From: Methylobacter marinus A45
GTDB taxonomy: Bacteria; Pseudomonadota; Gammaproteobacteria; Methylococcales; Methylomonadaceae
Reading direction: 5' to 3'
Assembly: GCF_000383855.1 (NCBI RefSeq)
Contig: NZ_KB912877.1
Span: 4,153,226 to 4,217,225 of the forward strand
Length of the DNA: 64,000 nt
Shown here: positions 49,454 to 58,956 of the stretch, one piece after another
Position numbering within the stretch: the first letter of the stretch is position 1
How the letters are laid out: each line of letters starts with the position of its first letter
Notes under the pieces: model-generated
What the model saw: the letters and a program-made list of their open reading frames with translations, nothing else
Database searches by the model: none
What the model was told of the DNA's origin: nothing
Program-made: the position numbers and the translations under genes

Positions 49454-49720
49454 TTACTTATCAGGGTTTAGTCTGTAAATGACAGCAATCTGACCAATGG
49501 TTTGAATGAGTGCCGCTCCGGTATCAATGCAGATTTGTTCGCCAATTACTTTACGGTCTTCCCGTTCGGCACGTATTCTTACTTTAATGAGTTCGTGGCT
49601 GTCGAGTGCCAGTTCGATCTCTGCCAGGACGGCAGCTGTGAGCCCCGATTGGCCGATGATAATGACGGGTTTTAAGCTATGAGCCTGAGCCCGGAGTTTT
49701 TTCTTGTCTGCAGCGTTCAC
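49454..49720 (-). CDS. yhbY: YhbY-family RNA-binding protein (CRM domain)
   Basis: CRM-domain protein of 88 residues thought to bind pre-50S ribosomal RNA. It begins NAADKKKLRAQAHSLKPVIIIGQSGLT, where the GQSGLT loop is the CRM GxxG-like element, and ends GQIAVIYRLNPDK. Start is GTG at 49720. It diverges from rlmE by 51 nt, the arrangement seen in Escherichia and Pseudomonas. Confidence 0.94.
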   Translation of the reverse strand: MNAADKKKLRAQAHSLKPVIIIGQSGLTAAVLAEIELALDSHELIKVRIRAEREDRKVIGEQICIDTGAALIQTIGQIAVIYRLNPDK

Positions 49721-49771
49721 TCTTTATAATTTCCTAAATCAAAAAATCGAATTTTACACTAAAAAATAACT

Positions 49772-50389
49772 ATGGGACGAAGTAAAAGCAGCGGTCGTTG
49801 GATGCAGGAACATTTCAATGATGAATATGTCAAAATGGCTCAAGTTAAGGGTTACCGATCGCGCGCCGTTTTTAAACTGAACGAGATTCAGGATAAAGAT
49901 CACATTATCAAGCCAGGGATGAATATTATTGATTTAGGAGCGGCCCCAGGAGGATGGTCGCAGTTTGCACGAGAACTCATCGGCGGCAAGAATAAAATTG
50001 TCGCATTGGATATTTTGCCGATGGAACCGATTGAAGGCATCGATTTCATACAGGGAGACTTCCGCGAACAGGCTGTGCTGGATGAGTTATATGCTGTTCT
50101 TGACGGTGCGGAGGTTAATTTGGTGATGTCTGATATGGCGCCCAATATGAGCGGCAATAAGGCCGTGGATCAACCGCGATCCATCTATTTGGCAGAGTTG
50201 GCATTGGAAACGGCAAAAACAGTTTTAACAAAAGGCGGCACTTTTCTGGTTAAATTATTCCATGGGGAAGGTTTTGAGGAATTTTATAAAGAAGTACAGC
50301 AATCCTTTTCAAAGGTAGTCATTAGAAAACCAAAAGCCTCAAGACCGAGAAGCAATGAAGTCTATATTTTGGCTAAAGGGTTTAAATAA
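49772..50389 (+). CDS. rlmE: 23S rRNA (uridine-2'-O-)-methyltransferase RlmE
   Basis: SAM-dependent enzyme (FtsJ/RrmJ) of 205 residues that methylates U2552 of 23S rRNA. The basic N-terminus [16 protein letters not shown] has the first catalytic Lys; [11 protein letters not shown] binds [17 protein letters not shown] has the catalytic Asp; [11 protein letters not shown] and [19 protein letters not shown] the rest. Complete and heat-shock associated in many bacteria. ftsH follows. Confidence 0.97.
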   Translation: MGRSKSSGRWMQEHFNDEYVKMAQVKGYRSRAVFKLNEIQDKDHIIKPGMNIIDLGAAPGGWSQFARELIGGKNKIVALDILPMEPIEGIDFIQGDFREQAVLDELYAVLDGAEVNLVMSDMAPNMSGNKAVDQPRSIYLAELALETAKTVLTKGGTFLVKLFHGEGFEEFYKEVQQSFSKVVIRKPKASRPRSNEVYILAKGFK

Positions 50390-50557
50390 CCGTTCACAGC
50401 CCTTATATTTAAATAAAAGGAGATTACTAGGCATGATGAAAATTATATTTTTTCATAATGGGTGAATTCCAGATAAATTGAGCCGTCAGGAAAAATATTC
50501 CTGATATAATTAGTCAGTTTTTTAAACCGAGAGCCGTTCGGGCCTGGGGTGTGTAAA

Positions 50558-52486
50558 TTGAACGATATGATTAAAAATATAATTCTATGGGTCGTCATTG
50601 CCGTGGTATTGATGTCCATATTTAATAATTTTGGTCCGCAGGGCGATCGGGGCGATTCATCGTTATCGTATTCGCAATTCATAGAATCGGTGAAAGCGGG
50701 TCAAGTGCAACAAGTCATGATTGACGACAACGTTATTAAAGGCAAGATGCAGGGAGGTGAGCGATTTAAAACCTATGCTCCGCAAGATCCTCATTTAGTG
50801 GATGACTTGCTGGCTAATGGCGTCGAGATCAAGGCCATACCACCCGAGCAACCCTCGATGCTAATGCAGTTGCTGGTGTCTTTCGGCCCCATGTTGCTGC
50901 TTATTGCGGTCTGGGTGTTCTTCATGCGGCAAATGCAGGGAGGAGCGAGTGGCGGTCGCGGTGCGATGACTTTCGGAAAAAGCAAAGCCCGTATGCTCGA
51001 AGAAGACCAGATTAAAGTAACCTTTGCCGATGTAGCCGGCTGTGATGAAGCCAAGGAAGAGGTTGTGGAAATGGTGGATTTCCTTAGGGACCCTGCAAAA
51101 TATCAGAAACTGGGCGGTAAAATTCCTCGCGGTGCACTCATGATCGGTCCGCCAGGAACAGGTAAGACGTTATTGGCCAGAGCTATTGCCGGCGAGGCCA
51201 GAGTGCCGTTTTTCACTATTTCCGGCTCGGATTTTGTGGAAATGTTCGTCGGCGTAGGGGCATCGCGTGTGCGGGATATGTTCGAACAAGCAAAAAAACA
51301 TGCGCCTTGCATTATCTTTATTGATGAGATTGATGCGGTTGGCCGTCAACGCGGCGCCGGCCTGGGTGGTGGCAATGATGAACGCGAGCAAACGCTAAAC
51401 CAGTTGCTGGTGGAGATGGATGGCTTTGAAGGCAATGAAGGGATTATTGTTATTGCCGCGACCAACCGTCCCGATGTACTGGATCAGGCTTTATTGCGCC
51501 CCGGTAGATTTGATCGCCAGATAACGGTTGGTCTTCCTGACGTGAGAGGGCGCGAACAGATTCTTAACGTGCATCTGAAGAAAGTGCCTACAGCTGATGA
51601 TGTTGAAGTCAAATATATAGCCCAGGGTACGCCGGGTTTTTCCGGAGCCGATCTGGCGAATTTGGTCAACGAAGCAGCCTTGTTTGCTGCCAGATCAAAT
51701 AAACGTGTCGTCAATATGGCGGATTTGGAAAAGGCCAAGGATAAATTGATCATGGGGGCCGAAAGACGCTCCATGGTAATGGGTGAGAAGGAAAAGAAGA
51801 TGACGGCCTATCACGAGGCAGGTCACGCTATTGTCGGCAGACTTGTTCCCGAACATGATCCAGTCTACAAAGTCAGTATCATGCCTAGAGGTCGTGCGCT
51901 GGGTATTACCATGTTCCTGCCGGAAAGAGATCAATACAGTGCCAGCAAACAAAAACTGGATAGCATGATTTCCAGTTTATACGGCGGCCGTATTGCGGAA
52001 GAGATGATCTTTGGCTGGGAGCATGTTAGTACTGGTGCTTCCAATGATATCGAGCGAGCTACCGAGTTAGCCCGAAATATGGTGACTAAATGGGGATTAT
52101 CTCAACGTTTAGGGCCGTTGGCATACAGCGAAGAAGAAGGCGAGGTTTTTTTGGGACGCTCGGTAACGCAGCATAAGACCGTTGCGGAAGAGACTTCTCA
52201 TACGATCGATGAAGAAATTCGTTCTTTTATTGACCGGAACTATGAGCGTGCGGAAAAGATTCTCAAAGAGAATGTTGATATTCTGCATGCCATGGCGGAA
52301 GCGTTAATGAAGTACGAGACCATTGATAAGTATCAAATCGATGATTTAATGGCGCGTAGGCCGGTCAGGGAGCCTCAAGGATGGGATGATACGCCTCCTC
52401 ATGCTGACGTTAAAGTTGATGAAACCAAGGGAATGGATGATAAAAAGACAGGAAAGTCGATTGGCGGTGCCGCCGAGCAGACCTGA
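50558..52486 (+). CDS. ftsH: ATP-dependent zinc metalloprotease FtsH
   Basis: Membrane AAA+ protease of about 642 residues. Two transmembrane helices flank a small periplasmic domain (about 30-105); then Walker A GPPGTGKT, Walker [16 protein letters not shown], the second region of homology [20 protein letters not shown], and the zinc site HEAGH with a later Asp. The TTG at 50558 is favoured because GGGGTG lies six bases before it; ATG at 50567 and GTG at 50549 are the alternatives. It degrades damaged membrane proteins and regulators such as LpxC and RpoH in related bacteria. Confidence 0.95.
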   Translation: MNDMIKNIILWVVIAVVLMSIFNNFGPQGDRGDSSLSYSQFIESVKAGQVQQVMIDDNVIKGKMQGGERFKTYAPQDPHLVDDLLANGVEIKAIPPEQPSMLMQLLVSFGPMLLLIAVWVFFMRQMQGGASGGRGAMTFGKSKARMLEEDQIKVTFADVAGCDEAKEEVVEMVDFLRDPAKYQKLGGKIPRGALMIGPPGTGKTLLARAIAGEARVPFFTISGSDFVEMFVGVGASRVRDMFEQAKKHAPCIIFIDEIDAVGRQRGAGLGGGNDEREQTLNQLLVEMDGFEGNEGIIVIAATNRPDVLDQALLRPGRFDRQITVGLPDVRGREQILNVHLKKVPTADDVEVKYIAQGTPGFSGADLANLVNEAALFAARSNKRVVNMADLEKAKDKLIMGAERRSMVMGEKEKKMTAYHEAGHAIVGRLVPEHDPVYKVSIMPRGRALGITMFLPERDQYSASKQKLDSMISSLYGGRIAEEMIFGWEHVSTGASNDIERATELARNMVTKWGLSQRLGPLAYSEEEGEVFLGRSVTQHKTVAEETSHTIDEEIRSFIDRNYERAEKILKENVDILHAMAEALMKYETIDKYQIDDLMARRPVREPQGWDDTPPHADVKVDETKGMDDKKTGKSIGGAAEQT

Positions 52487-52504
52487 CAGTCGCGGGATGA
52501 AAAC

Positions 52505-52533
52505 AAAAGGAGAGACATGTCTCTCCTTTTTTT
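52505..52533 (+). terminator. Rho-independent terminator after ftsH
   Basis: AAAAGGAGAGAC and GTCTCTCCTTTT pair over 12 bp around a two-base AT, followed by a T-run (seven T in all). It lies 19 nt past the ftsH stop. A very strong intrinsic terminator, so glmM must have its own promoter. Confidence 0.92.
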
Positions 52534-52657
52534 ATGCAAAAAATTTATTGGCCCCGATAAAGTGAACTGAATCAGGGATTGAAGTATATTTTTATCGCAT
52601 AATGGTTTATGGAAGCATTAATGTTTCTACATTTTTCAGGTAGAGGTTTGTAGGATT

Positions 52658-53998
52658 ATGACAAAAAAGTATTTTGGAACCGATGGTATTAGAGGCAAGG
52701 TAGGAGAGGCACCTATTACGGCGGATTTTTTGCTTAAATTAGGATGGGCGACAGGACGTGTATTTGCCAAGGAAGGGCACGGTTTTGTATTAGTGGGTAA
52801 AGATACGCGTATTTCAGGTTATATGTTTGAATCCGCATTAGAGGCGGGTTTGACCGCGGCAGGCGTGGATACCCGTCTGCTAGGACCTATGCCTACCCCG
52901 GGCATCGCTTATTTAACCCGTACTTTAAGAGCGAGCGCGGGCATTGTCATCAGCGCCTCGCATAACCCTTATTACGATAACGGCGTCAAGTTCTTTTCAG
53001 TGCAGGGTACAAAACTGCCTGATGAGATAGAGAAAAAAATTGAACATTATATCGATTCGCCCATTACAACGGTAGAGTCTTCAGAATTAGGCAAGGCAAA
53101 ACGGTTGGTCGATGCGGCCGGTCGCTATATAGAATTTTGCAAGGCAAGTGTTCCCACTCGACTGGATTTTAGTGGTATGAGGATTGTCATCGATTGTGCT
53201 CACGGAGCAACTTATCACATTGCTCCACATGTGTTTAGTGAGGTGGGCGCGGAAGTTGTCACGATAGGAGCGGAACCGGACGGGATCAATATTAACGATG
53301 AGTGCGGGTCAACCCGGCCGGATAAATTAGCAGCAACGGTTTTGGAATACCGTGCGGACTTAGGAATTGCTTTTGATGGCGATGGCGACCGAGTGGTGAT
53401 GGTGGATCATAAAGGTGAAATCGTCGATGGTGATGAACTTATCTATATTATCGCTAAATCCAGGTTGCAATCAGGTCAGTTAACCGGTCCTGTAGTCGGT
53501 ACATTAATGACTAATCTGGGTATGGAGCACGCCTTGAAAAAACTGGGCATAGGCCTGATGAGAGCTAAAGTGGGCGATCGTTATGTTATGGAGATGCTGA
53601 TTGCGAATAGTGGTATTTTAGGCGGAGAAAGTTCCGGACATATTATCTGTCTGGATAAAACCACAACAGGGGATGGCATTATCTCAGCATTGCAAGTCAT
53701 GGCGGAAATGCAAAGCAGTGGCAGAAATTTGCATGAATTAAAGTCCGGGATGCAGAAATATCCGCAGGTTCTGGTGAATGTCAAAACCAGTAAAAAAGTG
53801 AATCCGGATAAGGATGAGGCCATACAAAAAGCGGTGAAAGCCATCGAGAAACAACTGGGCGATACTGGTCGTGTATTGCTGAGGGCTTCAGGTACGGAAC
53901 CCTTGATTCGTGTAATGGTGGAAGGGCAAAGTGAAGTGCAGGTAAAGGATTACGCACATCATTTGGCTGATGACGTTAAGAAATCGATAGGGGCTTGA
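52658..53998 (+). CDS. glmM: Phosphoglucosamine mutase
   Basis: Interconverts glucosamine 6- and 1-phosphate for UDP-GlcNAc, peptidoglycan and LPS. The 446-residue protein has the phospho-serine loop [11 protein letters not shown] with Ser101, metal-binding DGDGDR, sugar-binding GGESSGH and the phosphate-binding [12 protein letters not shown]. The ATG at 52658 follows TAGGAT. In most relatives folP stands between ftsH and glmM; here 171 nt with a terminator replaces it. Confidence 0.97.
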   Translation: MTKKYFGTDGIRGKVGEAPITADFLLKLGWATGRVFAKEGHGFVLVGKDTRISGYMFESALEAGLTAAGVDTRLLGPMPTPGIAYLTRTLRASAGIVISASHNPYYDNGVKFFSVQGTKLPDEIEKKIEHYIDSPITTVESSELGKAKRLVDAAGRYIEFCKASVPTRLDFSGMRIVIDCAHGATYHIAPHVFSEVGAEVVTIGAEPDGININDECGSTRPDKLAATVLEYRADLGIAFDGDGDRVVMVDHKGEIVDGDELIYIIAKSRLQSGQLTGPVVGTLMTNLGMEHALKKLGIGLMRAKVGDRYVMEMLIANSGILGGESSGHIICLDKTTTGDGIISALQVMAEMQSSGRNLHELKSGMQKYPQVLVNVKTSKKVNPDKDEAIQKAVKAIEKQLGDTGRVLLRASGTEPLIRVMVEGQSEVQVKDYAHHLADDVKKSIGA

Positions 53999-54054
53999 AC
54001 TATAGGCTGTTAGCATATATCATACGTCGTTTATTTCTGCTTGAGAGTGGAAAT

Positions 54055-54295
54055 GCTCCAGGCTCTGGTTGTGGAAACTTTAAGTAGCACCGGATGAGCA
54101 GACCCAATCCAATTAGTTCAACAGTCATAACTGTTAAAAGAATATAAGGTCACTGCTGACAAGACACAGTTATTTGTGCGTCGGGCAGTGTTAAGTCGGA
54201 TAGGACGAGAGGCTTACTTGTCGTAGGGGCATTGATAGCAGTTTAACAGGTGGGGTTTCGCTGGGTGCGGAAGCCTTTTACAGATTTATCATTCG
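54055..54295 (+). pseudogene. tpiA: Remnant of tpiA (triosephosphate isomerase)
   Basis: The glmM-secG gap holds pieces of TpiA in order but different frames. Near the 5' end ALV (54062-54070) and then GNFK (54073-54084) mimic the N-terminal LVAGNWK. At 54178-54219 ASGSVKSDRTRGLL mirrors the family GGSVKPDNAKELL. After a frameshift, 54231-54290 reads IDSSLTGGVSLGAEAFYRFI against the family's VDGGLIGGASLKAEEF. A full tpiA needs about 750 nt, and only about 240 remain, with internal stops. glmM-tpiA-secG is the usual order in Pseudomonas and others, which supports the reading. Non-functional. Confidence 0.75.
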
Positions 54296-54318
54296 ACTTA
54301 GAGTAGTTTAGACTTTTT

Positions 54319-54732
54319 ATGTATCAGGTAATCATTGTTGTTCATGTACTGTTGGGGTTAGGCGTTATTGGATTAGTGTTAATGCAGCAAGGAAAAGGAG
54401 CGGATGCGGGAGCGGCTTTTGGCTCCGGTTCCTCAGGCTCGGTTTTTGGCGCTCAGGGGGCTGCCTCATTTCTTTCTCGGGCAACAGCAATTTTGGCAAC
54501 TTTGTTTTTCACCACTAGCTTGGGGTTGGCTGTATTAAGTGGTCAGCAGGGCAAAACGTTTGATCTGATGAGTGCTCCTGAAGTCGAGGAAGATACATCA
54601 GGTATTCCTGATGTAAATGGATCGATAGATATGAACAGTGTTCCTTCCGCACCTAAATCAGAAGCAGAAGAAATACCCGTGGCGCCAGCAGTCACTCCTG
54701 CTGAAAAGCCAATCGATCAAACTAAAGAATAA
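54319..54732 (+). CDS. secG: Preprotein translocase subunit SecG
   Basis: Small SecYEG subunit of 137 residues with two membrane helices (about 3-22 and 52-72) joined by the conserved loop LMQQGKGADAGAAFGSGSSGSVFG. A C-terminal tail of about 60 residues rich in Glu, Pro and Ala is longer than in Escherichia (110 residues total). It is followed 52 nt later by tRNA-Leu, the same order as in relatives. Confidence 0.95.
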   Translation: MYQVIIVVHVLLGLGVIGLVLMQQGKGADAGAAFGSGSSGSVFGAQGAASFLSRATAILATLFFTTSLGLAVLSGQQGKTFDLMSAPEVEEDTSGIPDVNGSIDMNSVPSAPKSEAEEIPVAPAVTPAEKPIDQTKE

Positions 54733-54784
54733 AGTGGAAAAATAACTAAAAACAGTGTTTAATAGCGCACTCTGATCATTCTCA

Positions 54785-54869
54785 GCCGATGTGGTGAAAT
54801 TGGTAGACACGCCATCTTGAGGGGGTGGTGACGCAAGTCGTGCCGGTTCAAGTCCGGCCATCGGCACCA
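54785..54869 (+). tRNA. tRNA-Leu (anticodon GAG)
   Basis: 85 nt including the encoded CCA. Acceptor arms GCCGATG and CATCGGC pair fully; the D-arm has GTGGTGAAATTGGTAGACAC; the anticodon arm CCATC-TTGAGGG-GGTGG gives GAG at 54819-54821; a long variable arm typical of class II tRNA-Leu follows; the T arm is CCGGTTCAAGTCCGG. Position behind secG matches leuU in Escherichia. Confidence 0.97.
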
Positions 54870-54898
54870 AGATGTAATTCAAAGCGATACAAGAACTC

Positions 54899-54933
54899 AA
54901 AACCCGCAAGCTGTACGGCTTAGTGGGTTTTTT
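54899..54933 (+). terminator. Terminator after tRNA-Leu
   Basis: AAACCCGCAAGC and GGCTTAGTGGGTTT pair imperfectly, followed by TTTTTTA. It lies 30 nt past the tRNA and should end the secG-tRNA transcript. Confidence 0.75.
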
Positions 54934-55709
54934 ATTGCCTAGAGAAATGCAATAAATACAACCATATGCGAAAAATTATATGGTTGCTTGTTTACTGTAA
55001 CTTAAAATTCGTAACTTGATGTTGCACGAAGCGGTATTTTTATCTCGTTCGCTGCATCGATTATGATATTTTATTAAGCCATTCTGCTTCAACTCGCCGC
55101 ATAAACTGATCGTCTATGGATAAGCTTGCCTTTATGGGCGCAAACTTACTTGTCTGGAAAAGGGCTAAGGATTTGGTCGTCAATAATCCCTATTTAAACA
55201 TTAAGATGCGCCTTGCTGCGCTCAGCACATCCTATACAAGATTCCTAATTTCAGGAAGTAATTTTTAGCCAAGTCCTAAATAACATTGCCGTCTTTAATA
55301 AAGCAGAGGAGTACTCGGCGTTTCGCCTGAAGCGGTACTGCTGGAGAGCGAGTGCAATCTTGCAATTGTGCCGCATCAATCAATAAGAAAAAAATCGTTT
55401 ATGCTTTGAAAATATAGGATGCCTGTTAAAAGCAAATGTTTCAGCATGTCATCATGCGCATGGTTCGCGCATTCATACATTAAGGGATCTTGAGTGGCGG
55501 CAATAATCGCCAGCAAACTGTTTGTTGTTTCTGCATTTACGCTGGCGCTCCTTTCGTGATCATAATAAAATCCGAAAGCCCTGATTAAATGTATGCCTTA
55601 ACGAGCAAAAATAAATTTAGAACGGTGTAAATAAATTATCTGGCTTCCAAGGTTTATGGATGATAAATGTTCAGATAATCCTGATTTTTTAAATCAAGTT
55701 AAAACTCAT
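54934..55709. other. Long gene-poor tract downstream of tRNA-Leu
   Basis: About 780 nt with no convincing gene, where relatives carry rimP-nusA-infB or nuo genes. It holds a hairpin with 9-bp arms CAACCATAT/ATATGGTTG (54959-54986), a 50-codon frame 55116-55268 (+) without ribosome site, and a repeat-like segment ATGCGCCTTGCTGCGCTC near 55205. A 73-codon minus-strand frame is listed separately. The rest shows nothing recognisable. Confidence 0.5.
55376..55597 (-). pseudogene. Possible gene remnant, unrecognised
   Basis: A minus-strand frame of 73 codons between two stops, with no start codon near its 5' end, reads like a protein C-terminus (for example AIIAATQDPLMYECANHAHD). It may be the tail of a gene destroyed in this gene-poor tract. 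No family was recognised and chance is possible. Confidence 0.22.
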
Positions 55710-56027
55710 ATGAAAACGAAAATTCTGATTCTCGCTATTGCAATGCTGGTAACAATAAATTCTGCACAGGCAGAAGAACAGCAGCCTTCAGGGGTTTATC
55801 TGATCGATATTATTTTATATCGGCCATTGGGTTTCGTCGCTACATTGACAGGTTCTGCCGTTTTCGTGGCAATCAGTCCTCTGACGGCCTTTGCGGCGAT
55901 TTCTCCGCCGCATGATGCTTTTGAAAAAACAGCCGATCTGTTAATCGTGAAACCGGGTAAATATACTTTCGATCGACCTTTAGGCGTTTATTATCCTGAT
56001 GAGGATGGAGAATACCGCAGGCATTAA
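55710..56027 (+). CDS. Small exported protein, unknown
   Basis: Protein of 105 residues with a signal peptide (MKTKILILAIAMLVTINSAQA, cleaved before EEQQ). The mature part has a hydrophobic segment FVATLTGSAVFVAISPLTAFAAIS flanked by two similar motifs, YRPLGFVATLTG and DRPLGVYYPDE. Comparable small proteins are widespread in Pseudomonas and relatives, often mislabelled as transporters; function is unknown. The ATG at 55710 is chosen because it starts the signal peptide; the upstream ATG at 55656 adds 18 polar residues. Confidence 0.7.
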   Translation: MKTKILILAIAMLVTINSAQAEEQQPSGVYLIDIILYRPLGFVATLTGSAVFVAISPLTAFAAISPPHDAFEKTADLLIVKPGKYTFDRPLGVYYPDEDGEYRRH

Positions 56028-56426
56028 AAAAGAGTATTTATTGCACGTCCTTTAATCAATGTATTACAGTAATGCACATTTTATAGCTGATGGAGCAAGC
56101 ATGATTTTTTCGTGCTCTTCAGGTATTTCACTTGTTCCCACCTGTGATTGAATAACGATCGCTCACTTCCTTTTACACTGTTTTCATGAAAACAGTAGCG
56201 CAAGCCCCTCCCTCTCTGGTTTCATCTCTAGCTGGAGCGAAATATGTCTGCCCGCGAATTTATCTAGTGGCTTTCATTATGTGATTTCCATCCAGGAAAA
56301 TAAATTGAAAATTTTTTATTGAGAAACCTTCTATAACAGAATAATTAAATTAGACTTAATGTATTGAGATGAATATGATAAGCGCTAAAGTTTGACTTTA
56401 AGAATTAGAATAAAATGGAGATAACA
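56028..56426. promoter_or_regulatory. Control region upstream of the chemotaxis operon
   Basis: AT-rich, gene-free. It holds a perfect 20-bp palindrome ACTGTTTTCATGAAAACAGT at 56177-56196, a likely operator, about 230 bp before cheY. No sigma-28 or sigma-54 site was found by eye. A promoter probably lies in 56330-56400, where TTGACT (56393-56398) and AATAAA occur, but spacing is poor. Confidence 0.4.
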
Positions 56427-56789
56427 ATGGCAAGTATTCTTGCAGTTGACGATTCGGCATCAATGAGAAAAATGGTTTCGCTTACCTTGAAAAGTGCCGG
56501 ATATGATGTTGAAGAAGCAGTGGATGGCGTTGATGCTTTTGCTAAAGCTCAGTCCAGACAATTCGATTGCATTGTTACCGATGTTAATATGCCAAATAAA
56601 GACGGGATTACCTTAATTAAGGATTTGCGCTTGCTTTCAAATTACAAGTTTATCCCAATGCTGATGTTGACGACTGAATCAGGCGCGGAAAAGAAACAGG
56701 AAGGTAAGGCGGCAGGGGCTACGGGATGGATCGTCAAGCCTTTTAATCCGGATCAACTAATAAAAATATTAAAAAAAGTTTTGGGTTAG
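56427..56789 (+). CDS. cheY: CheY-like response regulator
   Basis: Single receiver domain of 120 residues. Acidic pocket Asp8/Asp9, phospho-acceptor Asp52 (IVTDVNMPNKDG), Thr82/83 and Lys104 (WIVKPF) are all present. It would be phosphorylated by the CheA encoded next and act on a motor or other output. The ATG at 56427 has GGAG six bases before it. First gene of the operon. Confidence 0.93.
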   Translation: MASILAVDDSASMRKMVSLTLKSAGYDVEEAVDGVDAFAKAQSRQFDCIVTDVNMPNKDGITLIKDLRLLSNYKFIPMLMLTTESGAEKKQEGKAAGATGWIVKPFNPDQLIKILKKVLG

Positions 56790-56834
56790 CCGCTAACCTT
56801 AATTTGAGTGAGTTCAAGGAATACAGGTAAGCCT

Positions 56835-58940
56835 ATGTCTATTGATATGGCACAGTTTCATCAGGTCTTTTTCGAAGAATGCTTTGAAGGCCTGGAAGCA
56901 ATGGAATCAGGGTTATTAAATCTTGATACGGGAGATATTGATTCGGAAGCCATCAATGTGATCTTCAGGGGGGCTCATTCCATCAAAGGCGGCAGCGGAA
57001 CCTTTGGCTTTTCCAATGTGGCCGATTTTACGCACATCATGGAGACCCTGCTTGACGAAATGCGGGATGGGCGCCGGCAAGTAACCCAGGCGGCAATTGA
57101 TGTATTGTTGGGGTCGGTAGATTGTCTGAGGGAAATGATCACCGCAATTCAACAGGAACAGGATGTTGATGAGACGCGGGTTGCTGAACAGAAGTCTGCC
57201 TTGGAAGTTGAGCTTTATGGTAGCGAGGCATCTGTGGAGCCATCTCCAGTGAACCATTCAATAGCAATGGAAACACCTGTTGCCATGTCAGAGCCAGCGC
57301 CCGCTCAACAGCATGAACACCAAGGTTATGAAATTGCTTTTACCCCTTATCTAACCTTACTTCAAACCGGCAATGATCCGGTAAGAATGTTTCGGGAACT
57401 GGCAGAGCTAGGGGAACTGACCGCTTCGGTTAATGTTCAGGATATTCCTGACTTTTATGAGTTAAATCCTGAGGCATGTTATTTGGCCTGGGATTTAAAA
57501 GTCGCCGGGGACATTGCCGAGGACGAGGTTAATGAAATATTTGATTGGGTTAAAGGTGATTGTGAGCTGGAAATCCAGTCGCTTGCTGCTAAACCGGTAA
57601 AAGATCCGGTAGCGCATATACCGGCAATCGATGCGGAAACCCTGTCGAATACGCCCGAAAGCGGCATCTCAGAGCCGGCAGCGATCAGTCCTCCGCCTGT
57701 GACAGAAGACGCTGTCAACAAGATGGCTCCTCAAAAGGCCGAGCCTGAGCCTGCAAAAACTGTCACAAAATCATCAAGTACCATTCGAGTCGACACCGCA
57801 AAAATCGATACCCTCATCAATATGGTAGGTGAACTGGTGATCACGCAATCCATGTTGAGCCTGGTAGGCGAGCATTTTGCCATGAACAAGGAAAGTCAGC
57901 TTAAAAGTGGACTTGCCCAGCTGGAACGGCATACCCGTGAATTACAGCAAAGTGTGATGAATATCCGGATGCTGCCCATCAGCTTCGTTTTTAGTCGTTT
58001 TCCCCGTCTGGTCCATGACATCAGTTCCAAATTGGGTAAAAAAATCGAATTGAAACTGGTCGGGGAGAATACGGAAGTCGATAAAGCGGTTGTCGAATTG
58101 ATCAACGATCCCCTGGTGCATTTGATCAGGAACAGTCTGGATCATGGTATAGAAATGCCGGCGGATCGCATTGCGGCCGGTAAACCGGAAACAGGGACTA
58201 TTGAGTTGCGGGCTTATCACCGGGGCGGTCATATTGTGATAGAAATTATCGATGATGGCCGCGGCTTGAATAAGGACAAAATAAAAGCAAAAGCGATAGA
58301 AAAGGGCCTGATCGATAAACATAGCACGTTGACCGATAAGCAGGTCTTTGAATTGATTTTTCTGCCTGGTTTTTCTACCGCTGAACAGTTGACCGATATA
58401 TCCGGGCGTGGCGTCGGCATGGATGTCGTCAGAAAAAATATTCAGGAGTTGGGCGGCAACATTGAAATTACTTCCGAACTGGACAAAGGCACAACGATTT
58501 CTATCCATCTGCCACTGACATTGGCAATTCTTGATGGGCAATCCGTGGCGGTTGGCGATGAAATCTACATTGTACCGCTAGTTTCCATTATCGAATCAAT
58601 CAACATAACGGAAAAAATGCTTAACCGGGTCGCCGGTAAAGGCGAGACCTTTCGTTTACGTAATGAATATATCCCCATTATCAGAATGCACGAAATTTTT
58701 AACGTTCAGAGTGCAAAAGCATCGCAATTGGCAGAAGGGATTATTGTCGTCGTTGAGGGTCAGGGTATGAGATGCGGCTTATTTGTTGATGATTTGCTGG
58801 GACAGCAGCAGGTCGTTATCAAGTCGCTGGAAGCCAATTATAAGCGCGTTGAAGGCATTTCAGGCGCAACGATCCTAGGCGACGGATCTGTTGCCTTGAT
58901 TTTGGATATTCCAGGTCTGGTTCGTTTATCAAACCGGTGA
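56835..58940 (+). CDS. cheA: Chemotaxis histidine kinase CheA
   Basis: Sensor kinase of 701 residues. P1 (1-110) has phospho-accepting His48 in FRGAHSIKGGSGTFGF. A long variable region (about 130-310) with a small alpha/beta part and a Pro/Ala/Glu linker follows. Then the P3 dimerisation helices (INMVGELVITQSML), the P4 ATPase with HLIRNSLDHGIEMPADR, IIDDGRGLN and GRGVGMDVV, and the C-terminal CheW-like P5 domain (LPLTLAILDGQSVAVGDEIY). The ATG at 56835 is preferred over an in-frame start at 56808. All catalytic motifs are intact. Confidence 0.95.
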   Translation: MSIDMAQFHQVFFEECFEGLEAMESGLLNLDTGDIDSEAINVIFRGAHSIKGGSGTFGFSNVADFTHIMETLLDEMRDGRRQVTQAAIDVLLGSVDCLREMITAIQQEQDVDETRVAEQKSALEVELYGSEASVEPSPVNHSIAMETPVAMSEPAPAQQHEHQGYEIAFTPYLTLLQTGNDPVRMFRELAELGELTASVNVQDIPDFYELNPEACYLAWDLKVAGDIAEDEVNEIFDWVKGDCELEIQSLAAKPVKDPVAHIPAIDAETLSNTPESGISEPAAISPPPVTEDAVNKMAPQKAEPEPAKTVTKSSSTIRVDTAKIDTLINMVGELVITQSMLSLVGEHFAMNKESQLKSGLAQLERHTRELQQSVMNIRMLPISFVFSRFPRLVHDISSKLGKKIELKLVGENTEVDKAVVELINDPLVHLIRNSLDHGIEMPADRIAAGKPETGTIELRAYHRGGHIVIEIIDDGRGLNKDKIKAKAIEKGLIDKHSTLTDKQVFELIFLPGFSTAEQLTDISGRGVGMDVVRKNIQELGGNIEITSELDKGTTISIHLPLTLAILDGQSVAVGDEIYIVPLVSIIESINITEKMLNRVAGKGETFRLRNEYIPIIRMHEIFNVQSAKASQLAEGIIVVVEGQGMRCGLFVDDLLGQQQVVIKSLEANYKRVEGISGATILGDGSVALILDIPGLVRLSNR

Positions 58941-58956
58941 CAGCAGTATAAAAAAC

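Noticed and set aside
55116-55268. 50-codon plus-strand frame in the gene-poor tract
   Set aside because: No ribosome site, ends in a repeat-like segment, no homology recognised.
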